Source of the DNA: Maribacter litoralis
Lineage (GTDB): Bacteria; Bacteroidota; Bacteroidia; Flavobacteriales; Flavobacteriaceae
DNA length: 64,000 bases
Direction: 5' to 3'
Assembly (NCBI RefSeq): GCF_003075045.1
Contig: NZ_QCZD01000002.1
Span: 434,001-498,000 of the forward strand
Below are positions 55,734 through 64,000 of the stretch, in pieces. Below the pieces are notes generated by a model, which did no database searches, was not told the DNA's origin, and saw only the letters and a list, made by a program, of their open reading frames with translations. A program made the translations under genes and the position numbers. The stretch's first letter is position 1; each line of letters starts with the position of its first letter.

Positions 55734-57803
55734 TTAAATGAGTTCGTTGTCTTCTAAAGTCTTTTTGAGCTTAGAATGATTCTCCCAAAACCTTTCGTTT
55801 ATTTTTTGCATAGTTCCTTCATAGTCAGGATGAGTTTTCATGAGTTTGATTAGCGGATCTTTTTCCAAGAACAACAAAATCCAATATTGATAATGATCCT
55901 GTAATGCGAAAAGTTTGAGTTGCTCAATACCCTGGTCCACTTTTCCCTCATAGGCATACTTTACGGCTTTGCTAGCGCTCTTATAAATGGATTTGTCACT
56001 TTCTAAATATTCACTATATCCCTCAAAAAATTCATTTGCCTGTTCTTCAAACCCCATTTTCTGATAGACTAATCCAATCTTTATATCCTCGTGGGGATAT
56101 ATACCCCAATTGAACTTTTTTCTAGCTTCTACGAATTTATGATAATAGGTAAAAGCACCTTGATAGTCTTCCTCGATATAATGTAATTTTCCTATATCCT
56201 GTAGAATATCCAAGCGGGTACTATCCTTTTCGAACTCTTTTTCTAAGGTTTTTTTGAGCTGTTCCAGATTTTCATCCATAGCATACTCAATGAACGCTTT
56301 TAAATGTGGGGCATATAAGTTATTCGGATTGTAATCTAGCGACTTGTTGACGTATTTCATGGCCTCTAGGGTGAAACCACTTTGGGCAAAGGCATTGCTT
56401 AAATCCAAATAAATGAAACTCTGACCTAGTGAGTCATTGGTTGCTACATCCAATTGTGCGCCTTTTAGAGCATTGGTTAGGTACTTTGCGGTATTGGGTA
56501 TGTATATAGCATACAATCTAGAAAGCAATTGAACAACATTGGCCGAATTGGGATTGTATTCCAGTGCCTTCTCCAAATGAGGCAAAGCCAAACGATATTC
56601 TTCGGTATGCATATAATATAATGCTTTGGATATAAGGCTTACATCACTCTTTGAATCATAGAGCAGTGCCTTATCCGCATAATTGTTGATAAGGTCGGTA
56701 TACCGTTTCTGTTTCTGGAAGATATCGAGATAATAATACGATATGGCGATGTTAGCATAAGCGAGGGCAAATTCCGAATCCTGTTCTATAGCTTTTTCGA
56801 ATAATGAAATGGCTTTCTCCAAGCCTTCTTCCGAGCGAGAATAATAAGGATCTAATGCTTTTAGATAGTAATCATAAGCCAATAGGTTTTCAGTCGGTTT
56901 TTTTTCAATTTGCTCCAATTCGGCGGGTGTTATGACGGCTGTAATGGCATCTGCTATTTTCTTGGCCACATCGTTTTGCAATTCAAAAACGTCCTCTACT
57001 TCTCGATTGTACTGTTTTACCCAAATAGGGGTGTCCGTAGAAGTATTAATCAATTGTACGTTGAGCAAAACTTGATTGCCCACGCGTTGACCACTGCCTT
57101 CTACCAAGTAGTTTACATGCAGCTCCTCGGCAATCTCTGGAATACCCTTGTCCGTTTTTCTATATTTCTCTACCGAGGTTCTGCTGATTACCCTCAAGTC
57201 TTCAATCTTCTGAAGATTGTTCAATGCGGATTCCATCAAGCCGTTCACAAAATAAAGATTGGTGGAATCCGCACTCTCATTTTTAAAAGGCAATACGGCA
57301 ATGGAATTTTCAATTTCAGGTTTTTCTACGGCATTTTCTAAAGAAGCCTCTTTATTGAAAAGCAAGGAGAAAACTAGCAGAATTACTGCACATGAAGCAG
57401 CGATGATAGACCATCTGTATCGCTTTAAAGAGCTAGTATGATCCTTTTTCTCTTCAATAGCTACCGTAACTTTTCCTACCTCCCCGGGGGGATATCCATA
57501 GTGTTCCCGAAAACATTTAATAAAATAGGAGGTACTTCCAAACCCTACTTGATACGAAATTTCTGAAACAGTCGAGGAGCCTTCCTTAAGTAAATCCATA
57601 GCTTCTTTAAGGCGAACTTGACGAATGAATTGGCTTGCTGAAAGTTTAGTTTGCTTCTTGATTTTCCGAAGCAAGTTGGACCGACTCATATTCGTGGCCT
57701 CGGCCAGCTCGGAAACACCAAATTGTTCATTGGCCAAATTCTCCAGAATCAGGGCTTCTGCTTGTTCAATAAAGTTTGATGTATTGACCGAAGGATTTGA
57801 CAT
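55734..57803 (-). CDS. AraC-type regulator with membrane helix, FlgO/TolB-like domain and TPRs
   Basis: 689 residues. The AraC HTH is N-terminal (about 10-115; FGVSELAEATNMSRSNLLRK and FGSTSYFIKCFREHYGYPPGE). A membrane helix follows near residue 135 (IIAASCAVILLVFSLLF). The outer part starts with an assembly domain (IAVLPFKNESADSTNLYFVNGL, LVEGSGQRVGN) and continues into about seven TPRs. This CadC-like plan puts DNA binding inside and sensing outside. It is divergent from the operon at 58040-62820, which it presumably controls. Confidence 0.87.
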   Translation of the reverse strand: MSNPSVNTSNFIEQAEALILENLANEQFGVSELAEATNMSRSNLLRKIKKQTKLSASQFIRQVRLKEAMDLLKEGSSTVSEISYQVGFGSTSYFIKCFREHYGYPPGEVGKVTVAIEEKKDHTSSLKRYRWSIIAASCAVILLVFSLLFNKEASLENAVEKPEIENSIAVLPFKNESADSTNLYFVNGLMESALNNLQKIEDLRVISRTSVEKYRKTDKGIPEIAEELHVNYLVEGSGQRVGNQVLLNVQLINTSTDTPIWVKQYNREVEDVFELQNDVAKKIADAITAVITPAELEQIEKKPTENLLAYDYYLKALDPYYSRSEEGLEKAISLFEKAIEQDSEFALAYANIAISYYYLDIFQKQKRYTDLINNYADKALLYDSKSDVSLISKALYYMHTEEYRLALPHLEKALEYNPNSANVVQLLSRLYAIYIPNTAKYLTNALKGAQLDVATNDSLGQSFIYLDLSNAFAQSGFTLEAMKYVNKSLDYNPNNLYAPHLKAFIEYAMDENLEQLKKTLEKEFEKDSTRLDILQDIGKLHYIEEDYQGAFTYYHKFVEARKKFNWGIYPHEDIKIGLVYQKMGFEEQANEFFEGYSEYLESDKSIYKSASKAVKYAYEGKVDQGIEQLKLFALQDHYQYWILLFLEKDPLIKLMKTHPDYEGTMQKINERFWENHSKLKKTLEDNELI

Positions 57804-58039
57804 GTTGTTTTTTTAATGATTCTAATTTAGTGAAAATCTAGGTAATTACCAGTTATACCTAAGGTCGCTTATTAATCGGAAAAGAAATCTTTTGCGTCAT
57901 AATTTATATACCTGCGCCATATTTTTTAAACCCTCCCGAAACTTAATATAGTTCGCTGCATAGCTCATAGGGCTTGCTTCAAGTTCCATGGCATCTTTGT
58001 ACCAACAAAAATCGTAGCGAACATTTTAAAATAATAATT
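57804..58039. other. Control region between AraC-TPR regulator and peptide/ankyrin operon
   Basis: The spacer carries CATCTTTG at 57992-57999 (7 of 8 to the -7 box), about 40 nt before the first small ORF. No exact palindrome was found. Confidence 0.35.
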
Positions 58040-58153
58040 ATGAAATCATCAATTACAAGAACGGCAACGGAAACAAGGACTGGACAGTACTTCTCATCAT
58101 TCAGCAACAGTAAGAGAACCCTATGGGCGCAGTACAGAAACTTTAACCGCTGA
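58040..58153 (+). CDS. 37-residue peptide ORF
   Basis: Start ATGAAATCATCA, stop TGA. The peptide contains GQYFSSFSNSKRTL, which recalls YFSHMKDSKRIRL in the second small ORF downstream. Probably translated as the first cistron of the operon or as a leader peptide. Too short for a family call. Confidence 0.5.
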   Translation: MKSSITRTATETRTGQYFSSFSNSKRTLWAQYRNFNR

Positions 58154-58190
58154 TTACGGTCAATAAGAAAAAATAAAAAACAACACAGTC

Positions 58191-58355
58191 ATGAAATCAA
58201 AGATTCACGAATACTTATAAAAATCAAATATCAAAGCCATGTGTAAAACATTCATCAGTCAATCGCCTATGGAATTTAGAAGGTTTACTTACTTCAGTCA
58301 CATGAAGGACAGCAAGAGAATCCGTTTGGCAACACCAAAAGAATACCTTCATTAA
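58191..58355 (+). CDS. Second small ORF with an internal stop, related to the ankyrin-gene N-terminus
   Basis: Reading from 58191 gives MKSKIHEYL, then a TAA at codon 10, then KSNIKAMCKTF and 34 further residues to a stop at 58355. This aligns codon for codon with the start of the ankyrin gene at 58454 (MKSNAHNYLLKLNNKDMAKRF), including a Met at codon 17. A complete 38-residue frame runs from the internal ATG at 58239. It looks like a duplicated and decayed N-terminus, possibly still translated from 58239. Confidence 0.45.
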
Positions 58356-58453
58356 GAAACACACCTTATAAGCTTAGAAAAAGGGGTACGCCCTAATCAA
58401 AGTCTATCCCTTCTCATAACAAAAATTATAGCAAACAATTAAAATTCAAAATC

Positions 58454-59104
58454 ATGAAATCAAATGCTCACAACTATCTATTAAAATTAAATAATAAAGA
58501 CATGGCTAAAAGATTTAAAATCAATTATTTGAGAACATTGGTAAACATGTCTTTATTACTCCTTTTACTTACGGCTGCATGCGGTCAGTCGAGTGAAAAG
58601 TTAAAAGATGATGCAACCAGTACTACCGAAATCAAGGCAGAAGTTATGAAACCCGAAATTGATATTCAAGCTGCAATACTATCCGATAATTTAGAAGCTG
58701 TTAAACAGCATATTTCGGCAGGAACAGATTTGAACAAAAAAGACCCTATGACCGGGGCCACGCCACTAATCACAGCAGCTAGCTTTGGAAAGAATAAAAT
58801 TGCTCAAGCCCTTATTGATGCCGGTGCGGATTTATCGGCTAAAAATAACGATGGTGCAACAGCTTTGCATACGGCCGCATTCTTTTGTAGAGTCGAAGTC
58901 GTACAGTCACTTATTGATGCCAAAGCCGATAAGACCGCTAAAAACAACTTTGGTATGACACCAAGGGAAAGTGTAATAGGGCCATTTGGAGAAATAAAAC
59001 CCATTTATGAAATGCTACAGCAACAATTAGGGCCGATAGGTTTGAAAATTGAGTTGACCGAAATCGAAAAAACCCGTCCGGTCATAGCAATGATGTTGCA
59101 ATAA
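58454..59104 (+). CDS. Ankyrin-repeat lipoprotein
   Basis: Up to 216 residues; starts at 58454 or at the ATG at 58502. A lipoprotein signal (LLLLLLTAAC, then GQSS) is followed by a short linker and two to three ankyrin units: LEAVKQHISAGTDLNKKDPMTGATPLITAASFG and AQALIDAGADLSAKNNDGATALHTAAFF. Ankyrins bind proteins; this one would face the periplasm or outer-membrane side. Operon with the next four genes. Confidence 0.82.
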   Translation: MKSNAHNYLLKLNNKDMAKRFKINYLRTLVNMSLLLLLLTAACGQSSEKLKDDATSTTEIKAEVMKPEIDIQAAILSDNLEAVKQHISAGTDLNKKDPMTGATPLITAASFGKNKIAQALIDAGADLSAKNNDGATALHTAAFFCRVEVVQSLIDAKADKTAKNNFGMTPRESVIGPFGEIKPIYEMLQQQLGPIGLKIELTEIEKTRPVIAMMLQ

Positions 59105-59122
59105 ACGATTTTAAAATTAAAC

Positions 59123-60235
59123 ATGATGAAAACGGAAAGAAGATACGACATTGATTGGCTAAGGGTCATAGCAATAGGCTTGCTACTCATCTATCACATA
59201 GCCATCATATTCCAGCCTTGGGCCATGTTCATTGGTTTTATCAAGAGCGATGAATCCCTAGAGAGCCTATGGAAACCAATGACCATGCTCAACGTCTGGC
59301 GAATTCCGTTGTTATTTTATGTCTCCGGAATGGGGCTTTATTTCGCTATGCGTAAACGAAATTGGAGGCAATTACTTTTAGAGCGCACAAAGCGGATTCT
59401 CTTGCCTTTCCTATTTGGTATCGTTGTCATTACCACCCTGCACATGTTTATTTTTCAGGAATACTATAACATGCCTTTGGGGTATTTCCCCCATCAAGGT
59501 CATTTATGGTTCTTGGGAAATATCTTTGTGTACATACTCTTGCTCTTGCCTTTTTTTTACTACTTAAAAAATAATGGAAACGGTAAAATTAAAAGAGTGT
59601 TATTGTGGCTAATGAGCCATCCTGGTGGGCCTTTATTGGTATCCCTATTTTTTGTCTTAGAGGTTCTGTTGGTAAAGCCCTCGCTGTTTGCATTATACGC
59701 CCAGACTTGGCATGGCTTTGTTAATGGATTTTTGGCCTTCTTTTTCGGCTTTCTTTTCGTGTACAGTGGTAAAACATTCTGGCGGACCGTTTTAAAATGG
59801 CGCTGGTTATATATTGGTTTGGCCGTCGTGCTGTTCGGTATAAGATATTTTAATTACGCGACGGAAGCACCCGGTCATCTTACGGCTATCGAATCCAATT
59901 GTTGGATTTTCGGCGTTTTTGGCCTCGGATATAAGTACTTGAACAAACCAAGTAAAATCCTGAGTTATTTGAGCCAAGCAGCGTATCCTGTTTATATTAT
60001 ACACATGTTTGTTTTGTACGCAGGGGCTATGTTCATATTGCCATTGGAAATACCTATCTTATTGAAATTCGTAGGTATTGTAGCTTTTACAGTTTTAGCC
60101 TGCTATCTCATTTATGAATTTATGATTAAAAGGATAGGATTCTTAAAGCCATTATTTGGACTTAAATGGAAATCCAATAATGCAAAAAAGCTCATGAAAA
60201 TGTATAATCTAAAAATTAAGGACTCTTCAAATTAG
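59123..60235 (+). CDS. Acyltransferase 3 family integral membrane protein
   Basis: 370 residues with about ten membrane helices. RRYDIDWLRVIAIGLLLIYHI is the family's opening signature, containing the catalytic-site His, and RRILLPFLFGIV-like arginines follow. Such proteins O-acylate surface glycans or lipids. A gap of 18 nt separates it from the ankyrin gene. Confidence 0.88.
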   Translation: MMKTERRYDIDWLRVIAIGLLLIYHIAIIFQPWAMFIGFIKSDESLESLWKPMTMLNVWRIPLLFYVSGMGLYFAMRKRNWRQLLLERTKRILLPFLFGIVVITTLHMFIFQEYYNMPLGYFPHQGHLWFLGNIFVYILLLLPFFYYLKNNGNGKIKRVLLWLMSHPGGPLLVSLFFVLEVLLVKPSLFALYAQTWHGFVNGFLAFFFGFLFVYSGKTFWRTVLKWRWLYIGLAVVLFGIRYFNYATEAPGHLTAIESNCWIFGVFGLGYKYLNKPSKILSYLSQAAYPVYIIHMFVLYAGAMFILPLEIPILLKFVGIVAFTVLACYLIYEFMIKRIGFLKPLFGLKWKSNNAKKLMKMYNLKIKDSSN

Positions 60236-60361
60236 TTCCAATTTAAAAAACCGAACGATTGGTCACACTTTTTAAGATACTTTCATGTTGCTTTTTTGAT
60301 AGTCTTGAAAGTTGAAATGTAACAAGCCTAGGTTTATTAAGTCTTCTTTAAAAATATTAAA

Positions 60362-61216
60362 ATGTCGAAAAAATTAAGCCATCTAAAACAAGTCTTGAAA
60401 ACAATACTGTTGTTTTTGGGAATTTTAACCTTGCTAAGTGCTGTTTGCTACTATGCAATACTGAGATTGAATCCGACAAGTATCTATGTCGGAGCTTTGA
60501 TGATGTGCCCTACACTTTCGGCCTTCATTACATTGAAGCTAATGAAAAGACCGATTTCAAGTCTTTCTTGGGGTCTGAAAAGTTTGAAAAATTTACGCCT
60601 ATCGTATTTGATTCCGGTAACCTACATTATGATTTCTTATATATTAATCTGGGTTATCGGTTTTGGAGATGTGATCAATCAGGAAACTATCACCGAGTGG
60701 TCGCAAGAATTAGGCATGGAAGGTTTCAGTAGTACTATTATACTATTGACTATGATTGTTCTCTTATCTATTGTTGGTGTTGTAAAGAACATTGGTTCGA
60801 CATTGGGCGAGGAAATAGGATGGCGGGGATTCTTCATCTACGAACTTCGGAAACTATTTTCCTTTGGCACTGTTTCTATAATTAGTGGCCTAATTTGGGC
60901 GATATGGCATTGGCCAATTATCTTTTTGATATACAAGGGAAGTGGAAACCTGTTGCTACACATTACAGCTTTTACCGTAATGATAGTTGCAATTTCGGTC
61001 ATTTTGGCCTACTATACTTTTAAATCCAACAGCTTGTGGCCTGCGGCCCTATTTCATTCCGTACACAATATATTCATACAGAAGATTTTCACGCCGTTGA
61101 CGATAACAAATGACCGCACTACTTTTTGGATAGATGAATACGGACTCATGCTACCGATAATTACGACGCTATTTGCCATCTATTTTTGGCGAAAGGCAAA
61201 AGTTGAGAACCTATAG
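60362..61216 (+). CDS. CPBP-family intramembrane metalloprotease
   Basis: 284 residues, about eight membrane helices. The CAAX/CPBP motifs EEIGWRGFFIYEL, AIWHWPI and ALFHSVHNIF supply the glutamates and histidines of the site. Typical partner of peptide or bacteriocin loci but also of envelope maintenance genes. Here it follows an acyltransferase. Substrate unknown. Confidence 0.87.
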   Translation: MSKKLSHLKQVLKTILLFLGILTLLSAVCYYAILRLNPTSIYVGALMMCPTLSAFITLKLMKRPISSLSWGLKSLKNLRLSYLIPVTYIMISYILIWVIGFGDVINQETITEWSQELGMEGFSSTIILLTMIVLLSIVGVVKNIGSTLGEEIGWRGFFIYELRKLFSFGTVSIISGLIWAIWHWPIIFLIYKGSGNLLLHITAFTVMIVAISVILAYYTFKSNSLWPAALFHSVHNIFIQKIFTPLTITNDRTTFWIDEYGLMLPIITTLFAIYFWRKAKVENL

Positions 61217-61252
61217 GTTTTAAGACAATAATATGAAACAGACAACCGTATT

Positions 61253-62296
61253 ATGGCAAAGAAACAATCAAAACGAATACTCAAAATCATATTAATTATG
61301 GCAAGTATCAGCTCACTATTCTTTGTACCATGGATTTTGCTAAGATTACTGTTAACACCATTACCTGATACGGTTCAAGAACAGGTCAATGATGCTATTG
61401 GATACGGATTGAACGGCATGATTGTTTATGTAGACCAAGCTGGTAAGCCACCTCAATTTTATGCCGCTGGTTGGCAGGATCGAAAGAATAAAATTCCTGC
61501 CAACCCAAAAGCTTTATTCCGGATTGCCAGCATTAGCAAGTTGTATGTTGCTGTTGCCGTAGCAAAATTAGTTAATGACAATCAGTTGTCTTTAGACAAA
61601 ACGCTCACTGATTATATGCCGGAACTAGTGGGACGAATTGAAAATGCGGATAAAATCACCTTGAGAATGATGGTGCAACATCGGAGTGGTATTCCGAATT
61701 ACACCGACTCTCCAGATTTTTGGATAAACGACTATTCGAAAAATACCAAAGAATCGCTCGATTTGGTCCTCGATACTCCTGCCGATTTTAAACCGGATAA
61801 AAAATATAGGTACTCAAATACCAATTATCTGTTGATTGGCGATATTTTGGATAAAACATTGGGATATAGTCATCACCAATTTATTAAAAAAGAAATTTTA
61901 ATGCCCCTCGGGCTCAACCATACCTACAGTTTGCTAAGTGATGTGAATTTAGACGATGTAATGAGCGGATATGCCGTGGATTATGAGCCAGACCTAAAGC
62001 CTAATGATTTTGTAAGCCCTGCCGGCTCCATGGTGGCTACAGCACAGGACGTGGGTATATTCTTGAGGGCGTTGAACGACGGCTCATTGCTAAATGATAA
62101 GGAACAAGATATCTATTCGTCAATCTATGTATATGAACATACTGGATTATTACCAGGTTACAGCAGTATTGCCAAATATCACAAAGATATTGATGCTGTG
62201 GTTGTTCAATTTGTAAATACCAGTGGCGGATACTCTTGGAACGTCTCAGAAAAAATTAATAATAGAATTGTAAAAATCCTGAAAAGGAGAAAGTAA
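61253..62296 (+). CDS. Serine hydrolase of the beta-lactamase/DD-peptidase family
   Basis: 347 residues with an N-terminal membrane anchor or signal (ILIMASISSLFFVPWILL). SISKLYVA holds the SxxK nucleophile; YSNTNYLLIG is the YxN element; and HTGLLPGYSS supplies the third. This class C-like fold hydrolyses peptides, esters or cell-wall components. Cell-envelope location. Confidence 0.88.
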   Translation: MAKKQSKRILKIILIMASISSLFFVPWILLRLLLTPLPDTVQEQVNDAIGYGLNGMIVYVDQAGKPPQFYAAGWQDRKNKIPANPKALFRIASISKLYVAVAVAKLVNDNQLSLDKTLTDYMPELVGRIENADKITLRMMVQHRSGIPNYTDSPDFWINDYSKNTKESLDLVLDTPADFKPDKKYRYSNTNYLLIGDILDKTLGYSHHQFIKKEILMPLGLNHTYSLLSDVNLDDVMSGYAVDYEPDLKPNDFVSPAGSMVATAQDVGIFLRALNDGSLLNDKEQDIYSSIYVYEHTGLLPGYSSIAKYHKDIDAVVVQFVNTSGGYSWNVSEKINNRIVKILKRRK

Positions 62297-62340
62297 CCAA
62301 TACCTTAAAATTAATATACTTGATAAAAAAAACAGATACT

Positions 62341-62820
62341 ATGGAAACAAATGCATCAAACAATACCCCCAAGCTCATGAAAACTAAATCTCATCCTTTT
62401 TGGCGCTGGTTCTGGCTCACTTTCCTTGTTGTTTCTCTTTGGTATGCATGGTATTCATTCTATGTGCCTTCAAATGATATGGTTTGGAATGATGACATGG
62501 TGTCTGCTCAAAAGCTTGCTGACAGTTCTGACAAAAATATAATGTTATTTTTTACCGGGGAATGGTGTTCGCCTTGTCGCATTATGAAGCGTGAAATTTT
62601 TGGAGACAAATAAGCTATGAATGCCATTAATGCGAAAGATATACCCGTTGAGATTAATATTGATGACCCTAATGATAAAGAACTCGCAAAGCACTATAAC
62701 ATTGGCGCTACCCCAACTACAGTTTTTATTGATTCTGAAGGAAATGTAATTGATTACGCTGTAGGAAAGGTTGGGAGAACAAAATTCCTTGAAATACTTA
62801 AAAATTTGAATTTGCCTTAA
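62341..62820 (+). pseudogene. Membrane-anchored thioredoxin-fold protein interrupted by an in-frame TAA
   Basis: Start METNASN; membrane segment FWRWFWLTFLVVSLWYAWY; thioredoxin motif WCSPC in FFTGEWCSPCRIMKREIFGDK. A TAA at 62611-62613 ends the frame, but the same frame continues with AMNAINAKDIPVEINIDDPNDK and GATPTTVFIDSEGNVIDY, the second half of the fold. One base change (for example from CAA or GAA) would restore a full protein of about 160 residues. Confidence 0.82.
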
Positions 62821-63025
62821 TTCTAAGTAAGGTAGAAGCGCCTGATATAAAAAACGACATTATACATCTTGTAAATTACAAAAGACTAAAGACATTTCGC
62901 TTCCAAAAGCAGCCATAATAAAATTGGGTGATACTTTAGACGAAAGTTATGCAAATATCTTTTGGTTTAATGCTCAGATTATTGAAACGTTTAGGCTAAA
63001 ACTAACTAGGATTCCTTCACAACGG

Positions 63026-63727
63026 TTAACCTAATAATAGTTTATTGACATTTGATTTATAAGTCTGTCCTATGGGAACTTTATGATCTCCAATGTAAAT
63101 TCTGTTGCCTTCTACACTACGTATATGCTTTTTTGCAACTGCAAAAGACTTATGAACTTGAAGAAAATCATTGTCTGAAAATAATTGTATCGTATCCGAT
63201 ATTTTTTCTCGAATGCTGATGATTCCATCAGTAGTAACAACTTTGGTATAGTTTCCAGAAGCTTCAATAAATAGTATGGAATCTATAGCTACCTGAACAT
63301 GACTATTATTTTGCTTTAAAAAAATATGCTTTCCTTCAGGCTTTATATTCTGCTGCCTTCCCATACTTATTGTACTAATGGTCGAAGACGTTACTTTATT
63401 AATAGCACTCAAAAAACGTTCTAAACTAAATGGTTTTAACAGGTAATCTACAACGTTTAATTCGTAGCCTTCAATTGCGAATTCACTATAGGCGGTCGTG
63501 ACAATAACTTTAGGAGGTGATGATAAGGTTCTTAAAAATTCAAATCCTTTTAACTTGGGCATATTTATATCTAAAAAGATTAATTCAACTTGATGTGTAT
63601 TCAAATACTCAAGCGCTTCCAAAGCACTATAACAGTTTTTCTGCAACTTCATATGTGGAAGCATTTCACAATATTCCATGATAATCTTATGGGCTATATG
63701 TTCATCATCTATGATTAGATATCTCAT
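63026..63727 (-). CDS. LytTR-family response regulator
   Basis: 233 residues. Receiver domain (1-120) with IIDDEH, LDINMP (phospho-Asp) and LLKPF; LytTR domain (about 135-230) with ILFIEASGNYTKV, FLQVHKSFAVAKKHI and VPIGQTY. The start overlaps the kinase stop. It forms a pair with the kinase at the right edge. Confidence 0.93.
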   Translation of the reverse strand: MRYLIIDDEHIAHKIIMEYCEMLPHMKLQKNCYSALEALEYLNTHQVELIFLDINMPKLKGFEFLRTLSSPPKVIVTTAYSEFAIEGYELNVVDYLLKPFSLERFLSAINKVTSSTISTISMGRQQNIKPEGKHIFLKQNNSHVQVAIDSILFIEASGNYTKVVTTDGIISIREKISDTIQLFSDNDFLQVHKSFAVAKKHIRSVEGNRIYIGDHKVPIGQTYKSNVNKLLLG

Positions 63728-64000
63728 TATTTTAATTTTAGAGATAGTTTAACTGTATAACTAGTTGTGTTTACGTCAAAAGAAAGAGCATGCTTATTGG
63801 AGTAAACTAGCTCTAATCTTCTCTTTAAGTTTTTTAAACCAATACCTTCTGTATTGGGTGCTTGTTGTAATTCAAAATTATTTTCAATTATGAAATTTAC
63901 GTTATTATCCTTTTCGGTTAAGTTAATATGGATATACGCGTCTTTTTCTAAATTTTCCAAGCCATGCTTAAAAGCATTCTCTACTAGAATAATAAATAGT
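63727..64000 (-). CDS. LytS-like histidine kinase, C-terminal part
   Basis: The frame remains open to base 64000, where it reads ILVENAFKHG, the N box of a HATPase domain. GIGLKNLKRRLE is the G2-like motif near the end. The N-terminal membrane part lies outside the window. Partner of the LytTR regulator. Confidence 0.88.
   Translation of the reverse strand, partial: LFIILVENAFKHGLENLEKDAYIHINLTEKDNNVNFIIENNFELQQAPNTEGIGLKNLKRRLELVYSNKHALSFDVNTTSYTVKLSLKLK

Noticed and set aside
62821-63025. Possible gene remnant after the thioredoxin gene
   Set aside because: An open frame of about 60 codons exists near 62850-63030, but it has no start codon or recognised motif.

Overview
The window reads as chromosome of a marine-type Bacteroidetes, most likely a Flavobacteriaceae member. 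The base composition is AT-rich, there are SusC/SusD pairs, start codons show almost no Shine-Dalgarno pairing, -7 boxes resemble TAnnTTTG, LytTR and TPR-type two-component proteins are present, and one secreted protein carries calcium-binding DxDxDG repeats. No tRNA, rRNA, CRISPR array, phage or insertion sequence was seen.

Region 1 (1-20821) is an organophosphorus-scavenging locus. It holds a SusC (cut by the left edge) with its SusD, a frameshifted alkaline phosphatase, an MFS-type permease, an FAD amine oxidoreductase and a phosphonatase-like HAD hydrolase. A divergent XRE-cupin regulator follows, then a long operon: SusC, SusD, phosphodiesterase with PA14-like tail, ComEC-like metallo-beta-lactamase, class III PLP enzyme, purple-acid-phosphatase-like metallophosphoesterase and an alkaline-phosphatase-superfamily enzyme. 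I infer uptake and breakdown of aminoethylphosphonate and/or phosphoethanolamine esters, ending in phosphate and acetaldehyde. Two odd palindromes flank the permease promoter and look like repressor operators.

Region 2 (21010-22846) is ordinary: a SIMPL-domain protein, a single-domain response regulator and a small helical protein.

Region 3 (22949-55090) is the most unusual part. It encodes two giant LRR paralogues, a 1664-residue DUF4132-type protein, a vWA protein, a divergent adenylosuccinate synthetase homologue, a coiled-coil protein, TPR and helical-repeat proteins, SUKH, DUF1266-like and DUF1963-like proteins, several unknowns, and a TPR histidine kinase with a NarL-type regulator. 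Nine promoters in it carry a 16-bp palindrome (about TCACYGnnnnCRGTGA). In each case a -7 box starts exactly 22 nt after the palindrome, on the side facing the gene, which places the palindrome near -41.5. This indicates one regulon under a class II activator. I regard it as the candidate undescribed system. Its function is unknown; parts recall the E. coli yeh (DUF4132 plus vWA) neighbourhood and toxin-immunity families.

Region 4 (55734-64000) has an AraC-type regulator fused to TPRs and, divergent from it, an operon of tiny peptides, an ankyrin lipoprotein, an acyltransferase, a CPBP protease, a serine hydrolase and a thioredoxin gene interrupted by an in-frame TAA. A LytTR regulator and the end of its histidine kinase close the window.
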